A stretch of DNA of 32,758 nucleotides from Vannielia litorea (GCF_018424695.1 NZ_QTNQ01000045.1:1-32758), one strand, 5' to 3'; numbered from the stretch's first letter, positions 24,724-32,383 are shown. Numbers and translations: made by a program. The notes: generated from the sequence alone by a model not told the origin.

Positions 24724-25870
24724 TCGCGATGGCCGTGCCCTCGCCTCCCCCGATGCAGATGGCGGCCACGCCGCGCTTGAGGTCGCGCTTTTCCAGCGCG
24801 TTGAGGAGGGTGACGATGATCCGCGCGCCGGAGGCCCCGATGGGGTGGCCGAGGGCGCAGGCCCCGCCGTTGACGTTGATCTTGCTCCGCGCCACGCCCA
24901 TCTCGCGCATGAAGGCCATCGGCACCACAGCGAAGGCCTCGTTCACCTCCCAGAGGTCGACATCCTCCACGCCCCAGCCGAGGCGCTTCAGCAGCTTCTG
25001 CGCGGCGGGCACGGGCGCGGTGGTAAACCAGCCGGGGGCCTGCGCATGGGAGGCATGGCCGAGGATATGGGCGCGGATCGGCAGGCCCGAATTCTCGCCC
25101 GCCAGCACCAGCGCCGCCGCCCCGTCGGAGATGGAAGAGCTGTTGGCCGCCGTCACCGTGCCGCCCTCGCGGAAAGCAGGCTTCAAGGTGGGGATCTTCT
25201 CGGGGCGGGCGTTGCCGGGCTGCTCATCTTCACCCACCAACGTCTCACCTTTCCGGCCTTTTGCAGTGACCGGGGTGATCTCACCCTCGAAGCGGCCTTC
25301 CTTCTGGGCGGCCAGCGCGTTTTCGAGCGAGCCGAGGGCGTAGTCGTCCTGCGCCTGCCGGGTGAACTGGAACTTCTCGGCGCAATCCTCGGCGAAGGTG
25401 CCCATGAGGCGGCCCTTGTCATAGGCGTCTTCGAGGCCGTCGAGGAACATATGGTCGATCACCTGCTGGTGGCCGATCCGGGCACCGCCGCGCATCTTGG
25501 GCAGGAGATAGGGTGCGCCCGTCATGCTCTCCATCCCGCCAGCGATCACCACGTCGGCCCCACCGCCAGCGATGGTGTCGAACCCGGCCATCGCGGCCTT
25601 CATGCCCGAGCCGCACATCTTGTTGAGCGTGGTGGCGGGCAGATCCTCGCCCAGCCCTGCGGCGAAACCTGCCTGCCGTGCCGGGGCCTGGCCCTGCCCT
25701 GCGGGCAGCACGCAGCCCATCAGCAGCTCGTCGGCCGCCTCGGCGCCAGCCTGCGCCATCGCAGCGCGGATCGCCGCACCTCCGAGTGCGGCGGCGCTGA
25801 CATCGGCGAAAACGCCTTGAAAGCCGCCCATCGGCGTCCGCGACGCCCCAGCAATTCCGACCCGTGCCAT
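24710..25870 (-). CDS. Thiolase (acetyl-CoA C-acetyltransferase)
   Basis: This 386-residue thiolase II condenses or cleaves acyl-CoA. Active-site residues are present: Cys86 in NKMCGSGM, His342 in ACALGHPIGASGAR and Cys372 in CIGGGEGTA, with NEAFAVV between. It could be an acetoacetyl-CoA thiolase (polyhydroxyalkanoate or ketone-body metabolism) or a degradative thiolase; substrate length cannot be read from the sequence, so I give no symbol. It is the first gene of a six-gene minus-strand operon in which most ends overlap. A palindrome (25903-25914) lies 33-44 bases upstream of the start. Confidence 0.95.
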   Translation of the reverse strand: MARVGIAGASRTPMGGFQGVFADVSAAALGGAAIRAAMAQAGAEAADELLMGCVLPAGQGQAPARQAGFAAGLGEDLPATTLNKMCGSGMKAAMAGFDTIAGGGADVVIAGGMESMTGAPYLLPKMRGGARIGHQQVIDHMFLDGLEDAYDKGRLMGTFAEDCAEKFQFTRQAQDDYALGSLENALAAQKEGRFEGEITPVTAKGRKGETLVGEDEQPGNARPEKIPTLKPAFREGGTVTAANSSSISDGAAALVLAGENSGLPIRAHILGHASHAQAPGWFTTAPVPAAQKLLKRLGWGVEDVDLWEVNEAFAVVPMAFMREMGVARSKINVNGGACALGHPIGASGARIIVTLLNALEKRDLKRGVAAICIGGGEGTAIAIERA

Positions 25871-25902
25871 CTCTCACTCCCGCAATCTATCTGCATCGTG
25901 CA

Positions 25903-25914
25903 TACCGAATGGTA
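25903..25914. promoter_or_regulatory. Possible operator in the thiolase/STAS divergent region
   Basis: TACC-GAAT-GGTA is an inverted repeat between the thiolase start (25870, minus) and the STAS gene (25965, plus). TetR-type regulators often bind ACCG/CGGT-like sites of this size; no such regulator gene is in the window. Tentative. Confidence 0.35.
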
Positions 25915-25964
25915 AGGTTTGGCGTCTAGGCCTGAGGCACCCTCAACTGCCACGGGAGCGGGCC

Positions 25965-26309
25965 ATGAACGTTGAAGCAACCCGGAAGGGCAAAACCTTG
26001 CTCGTCACGGTGCATGAGAGCCGGATCGATGCGGCGGTGGCCGTGACCTTCAAGGAAGCCATGCGCGACGCCACAACAGGGCATGCGGGCCGCATCGTGC
26101 TGGATATGAGCGAAGTCGGATTTCTCGACAGCTCGGGGCTGGGGGCCGTGGTGGGCGCGATGAAACAGGTGGACGAAGGCGCGAAACTGGAACTGGCCGG
26201 CCTGAGCCGGACGGTCGCCAAGGTGTTTCACCTGACGCGGATGGACACGGTCTTCACGATCCACAGCTCTGCCGAGGCCGCCCTGGCCTCTGGCGAAAAC
26301 GCCGCCTGA
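25965..26309 (+). CDS. Anti-sigma factor antagonist (STAS domain, RsbV-like)
   Basis: This 114-residue single STAS domain has the phosphorylation motif FLDSSGLGAVVG (Asp55, Ser56, Ser57). In partner switching, the dephosphorylated form binds the anti-sigma kinase and frees its target; phosphorylation releases it. GGGAG lies near the ATG. The kinase gene follows after 12 bases and is the expected partner. No phosphatase (RsbU/PP2C type) is encoded nearby, so the switch input must come from elsewhere. Confidence 0.93.
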   Translation: MNVEATRKGKTLLVTVHESRIDAAVAVTFKEAMRDATTGHAGRIVLDMSEVGFLDSSGLGAVVGAMKQVDEGAKLELAGLSRTVAKVFHLTRMDTVFTIHSSAEAALASGENAA

Positions 26310-26321
26310 TCGGGCCGCGCG

Positions 26322-26831
26322 ATGCCCAACCGTGCCAGCGTTACCGATTTGCCGGCCCAGCCAGCCGCCGAACCTGCTCCCTGCCGGGCGCGCAACGCGC
26401 TGCGCATCGTGCTTTCCAGCACGCCGATGGAGGTGCGCCGGGCGCTGGAGCGGGTGCTGGTTGATCTGTCGCCACTGGAACTTTCGGAGGATGAGCGCGG
26501 CACCGTTGAACTGGTTTTGGCGGAAGTGCTGAACAACGTGGTCGAACATGCCTATGACACGGCGGATTCGGGCGTGATCGAGATCACCGTGCTCCAGGGT
26601 GTGCGCAGGCTGTTCTGCACCGTCACCGACCAGGGCCGCGCCATGCCCGGGTTCGATGCGCCAAGCGGGAAGGCCGCCGATGTTGACGTGCCGGTTGAAG
26701 CCCTCCCCGAGGGCGGCTTTGGCTGGTTCCTCATCCGGCAACTCTCGAAAGATCTGAGCTACAGCCGCTCGGGCGATGAGAATCGCCTCAGCTTCTCGCT
26801 GGATTTTGCCACCTTGCCCGCCCCCCGCTGA
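26322..26831 (+). CDS. Anti-sigma factor kinase (HATPase, RsbW/BtrW-like)
   Basis: This 169-residue protein has a GHKL ATPase domain: N-box [16 protein letters not shown] (Asn71, Asn72), [11 protein letters not shown], and a lid segment ending in [20 protein letters not shown]. It lacks the His-containing dimerisation domain of sensor kinases, as expected for serine kinases of the RsbW group. The first 25 residues are Ala/Pro-rich and probably unstructured. It lies 12 bases after the STAS gene and forms a module with it. The target may be a sigma factor or, as in Bordetella BtrW systems, another regulator. Confidence 0.92.
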   Translation: MPNRASVTDLPAQPAAEPAPCRARNALRIVLSSTPMEVRRALERVLVDLSPLELSEDERGTVELVLAEVLNNVVEHAYDTADSGVIEITVLQGVRRLFCTVTDQGRAMPGFDAPSGKAADVDVPVEALPEGGFGWFLIRQLSKDLSYSRSGDENRLSFSLDFATLPAPR

Positions 26832-27144
26832 CACGGATCAGGGCGCGGCGGTGGCCTGCGCAAGGGCGAATACCGCCGGAATATGACCCGTTTTCCATGC
26901 CCAATCCTCCGCTGCCGAGCCATTGTTTCGGCGTTGGAAATTCACGCCCCAAAATGGTCCTGATGCGACCCAAAGCCAGACAGGATCAAACGGCAAAAGG
27001 GACGGGTAGCTGCATATAGCTTCCCTCGGCGCCACGCTTCATAGCCCCCACCCAGTGCGTGGCGTCGAGGACTTCTCTTTCTCCAATATCGCCGCCTTGC
27101 CGCCCCGACGCGTGCCGCCTACTCTGGCCGCCGGAGGGACACCT
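26832..27144. other. Intergenic region between the anti-sigma kinase and ggt paralogue
   Basis: These 313 bases hold no gene I can support. They are less GC-rich than their surroundings. A Trp-rich minus-strand frame (26838-27035, starting GTG) has mixed third-base GC and no recognisable family. At the right end lies a possible promoter (27097-27125). No terminator hairpin with a U-tract was seen. Confidence 0.5.
27097..27125 (+). promoter_or_regulatory. Possible promoter of the cytoplasmic ggt paralogue
   Basis: TTGCCG (27097-27102), a 17-base spacer and TACTCT (27120-27125) lie 19 bases before the ATG at 27145. It shares the TTGC...TANNNT form seen at 3637 and 4331. Confidence 0.35.
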
Positions 27145-28713
27145 ATGCGCAATTTCGAATACCCCGGCCGTTCACCCGTGCTGGCCACCAACGGCCTCTG
27201 CGCCACGTCACACCCGCTGGCCGCCCAGGTCGCCGTCGAGATGCTGAAGTCTGGCGGCAACGCCGTGGACGCGGGCATCGCCGCAGCGGTCCTGCTTGGC
27301 ATCTGCGAGCCGCAGAGCACCGGCATCGGTGGGGATTGCTTTGCCCTGGTGAAGCCTGCGGGCAGCGATGACATCCACGCCCTGAACGGCTCGGGCCGTG
27401 CGCCTGCCGGGATCGACGCCACCAGCCTCCGGGCCGAGGGGGACGTGATCCCCCTCACCTCTCCCCACGCCGTCACGCTGCCGGGTGCAATCGCCGGGTT
27501 TGCCGCCCTCTCCGAGCGCTATGGCCGCAAGGGCCTCGCCGCCAGCCTCGCCCCGGCGATCCACTATGCGGAAGCGGGCGTGCCGGTTGCCCCGCGCGTG
27601 GCGCGCGACTGGCAAGCGGCAGAAGCCACGCTGCAAGGGGCGGCGCGGAAGCACTATCTGACGGGCGGCAAGGTGCCCGAGGTGGGCGAGATCTTTCGCA
27701 GCCCCGGCCAGGCGGAGGTGCTGCGCCGGGTGGCTGAGCACGGCCCTCGCGCCTTCTATGAAGGAGAGGTGGCCGAAGACATGCTGGCAGCGGTTGCCGG
27801 TGGCAGCCACATGCCAGAGGATTTTGCCAGCGTGACGGCCGACTGGGGCAGCCCGCTCACAGGCCCCTACCGCAGCCGGGAGATCGCCGAGCATCCGCCC
27901 AACGGTCAGGGCACCACCGCGCTGCTGCTGGCCGCGATCCTCGGCGAGTTCGACATTGCCGCAATGGACCCGCTGGGGCCGGAGCGCAGCCATATCGAGG
28001 CCGAGGCGATCAAGCTGGCCTATGACGCCCGCAACCGGCTCATCGCCGACCCCGTGGCGATGAAAGACCCTGCCGCCCTGCTGCGCCCGAGCCTGGCGCA
28101 GGAGCTGGCCGCGCTGATCGACCCGAAGCGGGCGATGGCGCAGGTGAGCACGGTGACGGAGGCGGTGCATCGCGACACCGTCTACCTCTGCGTGGTGGAC
28201 CGGGACGGCATGGCACTTTCGTTGATATACTCGGTGTTCCACAGCTTCGGCTCCGGCCTCGCCAGCCCGAAATTCGGCATCCTGATGCAGAACCGCGGCG
28301 CGGGGTTCACACTTGAGGAGGGCCACCCGAACGAGGTGGGCCCGGGCAAGCGGCCGATGCACACGATCATTCCCGGCATGATGCTTCAGGATGGCCGGGT
28401 TGAGATGCCCTTCGGCGTGATGGGCGGCCAATACCAGGCGGCGGGCCACGCGCGATTCGCCTCCAACATGCTGGATTTCGGGATGGACCCGCAGGAGGCG
28501 ATCGACTTTCCGCGCCTTTTTGCCGAGAAGGGCGAGTTGCAGCTTGAAGCGCCCTTCCCCGAGGCCACCCGCGCCGCACTGACCGATCTGGGCCACAAGG
28601 TGGTGCCCGCCGAGGCCCCCATCGGCGGTGCGCAGGCGATCCGGATCACCCCAGAGGGCGTGCTGGTCGGCGCATCGGACCCGCGAAAGGACGGGTGTGC
28701 GCTCGGCTACTGA
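27145..28713 (+). CDS. Gamma-glutamyltransferase family protein, no signal peptide
   Basis: This 522-residue Ntn-hydrolase of the gamma-glutamyltransferase family begins MRNFEYPGRSPVLATNGLC and lacks a signal peptide, so it is cytoplasmic. It has LKSGGNAVDAGIAAAVLLG, STGIGGDCFALV, and the probable autocleavage Thr345 in VHRDTVYLCVVDRDGMALS; GVMGGQYQAAGHARFASNM follows. The region around the nucleophile differs from classical Ggt (DTVYL instead of TTHFS), so the substrate may not be glutathione; related enzymes include acylases and oxamate amidohydrolase. GGAGGG (27133-27138) precedes ATG 27145; the frame from 27055 would cross the promoter. It is transcribed towards hspQ, with a palindrome in the gap. 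Confidence 0.9.
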   Translation: MRNFEYPGRSPVLATNGLCATSHPLAAQVAVEMLKSGGNAVDAGIAAAVLLGICEPQSTGIGGDCFALVKPAGSDDIHALNGSGRAPAGIDATSLRAEGDVIPLTSPHAVTLPGAIAGFAALSERYGRKGLAASLAPAIHYAEAGVPVAPRVARDWQAAEATLQGAARKHYLTGGKVPEVGEIFRSPGQAEVLRRVAEHGPRAFYEGEVAEDMLAAVAGGSHMPEDFASVTADWGSPLTGPYRSREIAEHPPNGQGTTALLLAAILGEFDIAAMDPLGPERSHIEAEAIKLAYDARNRLIADPVAMKDPAALLRPSLAQELAALIDPKRAMAQVSTVTEAVHRDTVYLCVVDRDGMALSLIYSVFHSFGSGLASPKFGILMQNRGAGFTLEEGHPNEVGPGKRPMHTIIPGMMLQDGRVEMPFGVMGGQYQAAGHARFASNMLDFGMDPQEAIDFPRLFAEKGELQLEAPFPEATRAALTDLGHKVVPAEAPIGGAQAIRITPEGVLVGASDPRKDGCALGY

Positions 28714-28722
28714 GGGCTCCGC

Positions 28723-28741
28723 ATTTTCGTACGAAAATTCG
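28723..28741. other. Perfect 16-bp palindrome between convergent genes
   Basis: ATTTTCGT-ACGAAAAT (28723-28738) is perfectly symmetric and overlaps a second inverted repeat, ACGAA-AA-TTCGT. It lies in the 39-base gap between the ggt paralogue and hspQ. CGAAAATTCG at 28732-28741 recurs at 13946-13955. A hairpin without a loop is a poor terminator, so a protein-binding site is more likely. Confidence 0.6.
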
Positions 28742-28752
28742 TTTGCCGCCAG

Positions 28753-29079
28753 TCAGTTGAGCTGGAAGTGCAGCGGGTAGACGCCGTCTTCGAAGGGGCC
28801 AAAGAGATCGGGCAGGTCGGGGTGATCGACCGGTTCGCCGGAGTAATCGGCCATCAGGTTCTGCTCGGAGACATAGGCCACGTAGTAGCTTTGGTCGTTT
28901 TCCGCGAGCAGGTGATAGAACGGCTGGTCCTTGGAGGGGCGGCTCTCTTCTGGAATGGCATCATACCATTCTTCGGTGTTCGAAAACATCGCATCGACGT
29001 CAAAAACCACCCCGCGAAACGGGTGTTTGCGATGCTTTACGACTTGTCCGAGGTGATATTTCGCCCGGGTTTTCATCAT
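28753..29079 (-). CDS. hspQ: Heat shock protein HspQ (YccV-like)
   Basis: This 108-residue protein has the HspQ signature: AKYHLGQVVKHRKHPFRGVV, FDVD, then PFYHLLAENDQSYYVAYVSE, QNL, and a C-terminal DLFGPFEDGVYPLHFQLN. In E. coli, HspQ binds hemimethylated oriC DNA, affects DnaA stability and acts as a specificity factor for Lon. The start is one of two adjacent ATG codons (29079 or 29076); the ribosome site is weak. It is divergent from the AEC transporter and convergent with the ggt paralogue. Confidence 0.93.
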   Translation of the reverse strand: MMKTRAKYHLGQVVKHRKHPFRGVVFDVDAMFSNTEEWYDAIPEESRPSKDQPFYHLLAENDQSYYVAYVSEQNLMADYSGEPVDHPDLPDLFGPFEDGVYPLHFQLN

Positions 29080-29164
29080 ACCATTGTGCTCCCCACGCCC
29101 CGATGGTTAGTGCAGGCCAAGGCCGATGTCTATAAATCGGCCCGGAAAAACAGGGAAACAGTGT

Positions 29165-30046
29165 GTGAACCTCGTTCTGACAGTGGCGCAAATCGTCGCG
29201 CCCGTGTTCATTCTGGCGGCCATCGGCTTTGCGTGGGTCAAGCTCGGGCAGGACTACCCGATGCGCTTCATCACGCGGCTGGTGATGACGCTGGCGATTC
29301 CCTGCCTGATCTTCGGCGCGCTGATGAAAACCGAGATCGACCCGCAGGCGCTCACCGCCGTGTCGCTGGCAGCGCTGGTGGCCTATCTCGCCGTGATTGC
29401 CGTCTTCACCCTGCTCGCCTTCGTCCTGAAACTCGACAGGCGCACCTACCTGGCTCCGCTCATATTCGGAAACACCGGCAACCTCGGTCTGCCCCTCGCG
29501 CTTTTTGCTTTCGGCGAGGAGGGGCTGGGCTTTGCCGTGGTGATCTTTGCGATCATGGCGATGATGAGCTTCACCTTCGGCATCTGGCTCGTTTCGGGCG
29601 GCGGCAACCCCTTGAAGTCTCTCAAGGAGCCGGTCGTGGTGGGCACCGCGCTTGGGGCCCTCTTCCTGTGGCAGGGCTGGCAGACGCCGCTCTGGATCAC
29701 CAACACCATCGACCTGATCGCGCAGGTTGCCATTCCGCTCATGCTCATCACCCTCGGTGTGGCCGTTGCGCGGCTTCAGCCCGGTGACCTTGGCCGCTCC
29801 TTCTGGCTTTCGCTCCTCAAGGCGGCGCTTTGTGCGGCCATCGCTGTGGGCGCGGGTTGTCTCTTTGGGCTGGAGGGCACCGCCTTTGCCGTTCTGGTGT
29901 TGCAACTCATAACCCCTATTGCGGTTACGAATTACTTACTGGCCGAACGCTTCGGGGCGGACAGCACCGCCGTTGCGGGCCTTGTCGTGGCCTCGACGCT
30001 GCTTTCCGTCGCCTTCCTGCCGCTGGCGCTGGCCTTCCTGATCTGA
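29165..30046 (+). CDS. AEC family transporter (auxin efflux carrier-like)
   Basis: This 293-residue inner-membrane protein has about ten membrane segments in two repeats of five. Family features are the N-terminal VAQIVAPVFILAAIGFAWVK, the motif FGNTGNLGLPLALFAFGEEG, and the second-half ALFLWQGW and AIPLMLITLGVAVARL. Members carry organic acids such as malate or malonate, or amino acids; the substrate is not predictable. I prefer GTG 29165 with AGGGA at 29152-29156 (spacing eight) because it puts the first membrane segment at the N-terminus; ATG 29126 in the same frame is the alternative and would add 13 residues. Confidence 0.9.
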   Translation: MNLVLTVAQIVAPVFILAAIGFAWVKLGQDYPMRFITRLVMTLAIPCLIFGALMKTEIDPQALTAVSLAALVAYLAVIAVFTLLAFVLKLDRRTYLAPLIFGNTGNLGLPLALFAFGEEGLGFAVVIFAIMAMMSFTFGIWLVSGGGNPLKSLKEPVVVGTALGALFLWQGWQTPLWITNTIDLIAQVAIPLMLITLGVAVARLQPGDLGRSFWLSLLKAALCAAIAVGAGCLFGLEGTAFAVLVLQLITPIAVTNYLLAERFGADSTAVAGLVVASTLLSVAFLPLALAFLI

Positions 30047-30149
30047 AATGTGATCCGACCGGCGCAGTTCTACATTCCCCCAGCCGGAGATTTCGCTTAA
30101 TCTTGCTCAAAAGCGGCAAAGACCGCGCAAACGAGGCGAGCGAGCGACG

Positions 30150-30737
30150 ATGTTGAGGAAAATCAGCTGTGTGCTGGTCATGGCCCTACTTGCAGGCTGT
30201 GGCGGTGGGCGAGAGTTGGAAAGCCCGCGCAATCTTGAAAATGCATGTGCATTGGCAGATGAGCGGCCCCATTACCTGAGGGCGATGAAGCGCACCGAGC
30301 GGCGCTGGAATGTGCCTGTGCATGTTCAGATGGCAACGATCTACCAGGAAAGCAAATTCGACGGCGATGCCCGCACCCCCTTTCGCTGGGCGGTGGGGGT
30401 GATCCCGATGGGGCGGCAAAGCTCGGCCTTCGGCTACAGCCAGGCGCTGGATGCAACCTGGGAAGAATACAAGGCCGAGACCGGCAACCGCCGCGCCAAG
30501 CGGGATGACATCAAGGACGCCACCGACTTCATGGGCTGGTACATGAACCAGACCCGCGAGCGGAACGGCATCTCGCTGACCGACGCGCGCAACCAGTATC
30601 TTGCCTATCACGAGGGACACACCGGCTATCGCAGAGCATCCTACAACGCCAAGCCCTGGCTTGTTCGGGTGGCTGGCGAGGTGGGCGCGCGCTCGGAAAT
30701 CTACCGCGCCCAACTGATCTCCTGCGGCAAGGCCTGA
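30150..30737 (+). CDS. Lytic transglycosylase-like lipoprotein (SLT domain)
   Basis: This 195-residue lipoprotein has the lipobox LLAGC (acylated Cys17) and an SLT/goose-lysozyme-like fold. The catalytic Glu67 is in MATIYQESKFDGDAR, then SAFGYSQALDATWEEYK and YLAYHEGHTGY. Such enzymes cleave the glycan strands of peptidoglycan at the outer-membrane face, forming anhydro-muramic ends. It is a monomeric single-domain form, close in layout to EmtA-type enzymes. Its upstream gap of about 100 bases shows no clear promoter. It is convergent with lolA, with a hairpin between. Confidence 0.9.
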   Translation: MLRKISCVLVMALLAGCGGGRELESPRNLENACALADERPHYLRAMKRTERRWNVPVHVQMATIYQESKFDGDARTPFRWAVGVIPMGRQSSAFGYSQALDATWEEYKAETGNRRAKRDDIKDATDFMGWYMNQTRERNGISLTDARNQYLAYHEGHTGYRRASYNAKPWLVRVAGEVGARSEIYRAQLISCGKA

Positions 30738-30741
30738 CACG

Positions 30742-30776
30742 AAAAAGGGGCCGGAGGGTGCGCCCTCCAGCCCCTT
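30742..30776 (-). terminator. Terminator between transglycosylase and lolA genes
   Basis: AAGGGGCCGGAGGG (30745-30758), loop TGCG, CCCTCCAGCCCCTT (30763-30776) pair with one mismatch. The minus strand continues with a T-run (complement of AAA at 30742-30744), so it chiefly ends lolA; the plus-strand side has only two T. Confidence 0.8.
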
Positions 30777-30793
30777 GAAAACCATGCCAGAAC

Positions 30794-31396
30794 TCAGGGT
30801 TTGCGGCGGTTGATCTCGGCTGGGATGTTGAACAGCGAGCTGCGCAGGTTGCCGCCCTTCTTCAGCGCGCCAAGCACCACCGTGGTTTGCGAACCCGCGT
30901 CATCGGTGATGATCCACTGCCGCAGCTCCACCGGCGACGAGGTGAAGACCAGCTCGATATGGCCATACTCCGGGTGCTCGGGATCCTGGGCGCGGATGGT
31001 GGTGGTTATGCCGTCGGACTTGTGGCCGGTGATCATGCCGGAGCGGTTGAAATCAACGGTGCGGGCCAGAATGATCGAGAGCGGCGTGCGGCGGAGCGGG
31101 TATTGCTCGGGGCCGGTGTTGGACTTGGAATCGAAGATCGCCACCTGCCCGCCGCCGGCGATCACGAGGCTGTCGTCGGGCTTGTTGTATTCGAAACGAA
31201 TGCGCCCGGGGCGGTGGATGTAGATCTGGCCGGTGGAGATGGTGCCATCTGCGTTGATCTGGGTGAACTCGCCGGTCGCCGTGGTGAAGTTGTTGAGATA
31301 CTTCGACAATTCCGACAGGGAGACCTTTTGGGCCGAGGCCGGAAGGGCCAGGGCCATCAGCAGGACGGGGGCCATCAGGGTGCGCAGGAGTTTCAT
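30794..31396 (-). CDS. lolA: Outer-membrane lipoprotein carrier LolA
   Basis: LolA shuttles lipoproteins across the periplasm from LolCDE to the outer membrane. The 200-residue precursor has a signal peptide cleaved near LPASA/QK. Family features are NNFTTATGEFTQINADGTI, GQIYIHRPGRIRFEY, and the beta-strands IAGGGQVAIFDSK, PLSIILARTVDF. GAAAGG lies near the ATG. It is separated by 266 bases from the upstream genes, so it probably has its own promoter; a CtrA-like half-site pair lies 118 bases upstream. It complements lspA in this window: one makes mature lipoproteins, the other sorts them. Confidence 0.93.
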   Translation of the reverse strand: MKLLRTLMAPVLLMALALPASAQKVSLSELSKYLNNFTTATGEFTQINADGTISTGQIYIHRPGRIRFEYNKPDDSLVIAGGGQVAIFDSKSNTGPEQYPLRRTPLSIILARTVDFNRSGMITGHKSDGITTTIRAQDPEHPEYGHIELVFTSSPVELRQWIITDDAGSQTTVVLGALKKGGNLRSSLFNIPAEINRRKP

Positions 31397-31513
31397 GCGG
31401 CGCCTTTCTTGTTACATGCGGGGCGTGATGCCCGTTAACGCCCTACTTAGGGGGTTTGGCGGTGATATGCGATAACAAGGCGGCGAGTTTGGGGTGTTGA
31501 CCCCAGCTATCGG

Positions 31514-31528
31514 TTAACCACCGCTTAT
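31514..31528. promoter_or_regulatory. CtrA-box-like site upstream of lolA
   Basis: TTAA-N7-TTAT (31514-31517 and 31525-31528) differs from the CtrA consensus TTAA-N7-TTAA by one base. It lies 118 bases before the lolA start. One mismatch in eight informative bases makes chance occurrence possible. Confidence 0.3.
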
Positions 31529-31587
31529 GCCGTCGCGCCAAAGGGTTGCCGGGGGGAACAGGGCGCGAACCTGGGAGGGGCACAAGT

Positions 31588-31606
31588 GATGCACAGGCGA
31601 TGCACA
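31588..31606. repeat. Short direct repeat, one helical turn apart
   Basis: GATGCACA occurs at 31588-31595 and 31599-31606, an 11-base period, followed by ATGCAT. This could be an operator for the region upstream of lolA or the end of the next gene; no known regulator fits. Confidence 0.35.
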
Positions 31607-31662
31607 TTCCATGCATATGGGTTTGGGCCGGAATCGTGGTTAATGGCGCGGACCGACAAGGC

Positions 31663-32379
31663 TTAAAGCGGCAGCTCTGGCATAATGGCGGGCGCAGGTG
31701 GTGGGCCTGCGAACTGAGGGGACAGAATGACGAGGCATTGAGGGGCGCGCCCGAGGCCGAGACCAAAGGCGGCCAGGCTGTAGGCGCCCGGGGGAACCGG
31801 CATGCGCAGGCGTTTCGCACCGCCGCTTTGAATGACCACGGCACCGGACGTGCAGACCAGTGGCATTTCCGGCGTTGCCTGTCGCAGACGGCGAAACTCG
31901 CTGGCCAGCGGCTCGGCGGGGCCGGAGGCGTGAAGGCGAAGCCGGATCTTCACTCTGCCATCGCCGCCGAGGGCGATCCCCGCGGCTCCCGCTCCGGCGA
32001 GGGCGACTTGAGGCGCGCTGGCCTCCAGCAGGCTCCAGACATCGAGGCTTTCGTCTGAGATCAGCAGCATCCCGGCCTCCACGTCGAGCGTGACGGCCTT
32101 CTCCAGTGCCACTTCCGGCTCCGGCAAACCGAGGGCGGCGCGGCGGGCGGCCAGCAGGCGGGCGCGGGCCATCCGATAACGCTGGGGATAGGTGTGAACA
32201 TCGGCGCCGAGGCCAAGCGCTTCGATCGCCAGCGTCATGGCATCAGGCGCCTTCAACGCGCCGGATTTCTCCAGTTCAAGCGCCTGATGGGCCAACCCCT
32301 TGCCGATCTTCCGTGCATCGCGAAGTGGCGCGGCGCGGCAGCGGGCAAGGCCGTCGCGCAGCGCGTGCAGTTCATCCAC
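31663..32379 (-). CDS. Unknown protein between ftsK and lolA
   Basis: This 238-residue protein is of no family I recognise. It appears soluble, with a helical, charged N-terminal half (MDELHALRDGLARCRAAPLR; YRMARARLLAARRAALGLPE) and a C-terminal half richer in beta-strand and Gly/Pro (AGAGAAGIALGGDGRVKIRL; RLRMPVPPGAYSLAAFGLGL). The start is ATG 32379, four bases after the ftsK stop, so it is likely translated from the ftsK transcript. No signal peptide. The end at 31663 is followed by the 266-base gap before lolA. In the absence of homologues I infer only that it is an accessory gene of this operon. Confidence 0.7.
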   Translation of the reverse strand: MDELHALRDGLARCRAAPLRDARKIGKGLAHQALELEKSGALKAPDAMTLAIEALGLGADVHTYPQRYRMARARLLAARRAALGLPEPEVALEKAVTLDVEAGMLLISDESLDVWSLLEASAPQVALAGAGAAGIALGGDGRVKIRLRLHASGPAEPLASEFRRLRQATPEMPLVCTSGAVVIQSGGAKRLRMPVPPGAYSLAAFGLGLGRAPQCLVILSPQFAGPPPAPAIMPELPL

Positions 32380-32383
32380 GGGA

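Noticed and set aside
26838..27035. Minus-strand frame, Trp-rich, in the gap before the ggt paralogue; a nearby frame starting MKRGAEGSYMQLP could be joined to it by a frameshift
   Set aside because: About half of the third bases are G or C, far below the real genes here; no family is recognised and no good ribosome site is seen. It could be a decayed gene, but I cannot support it.
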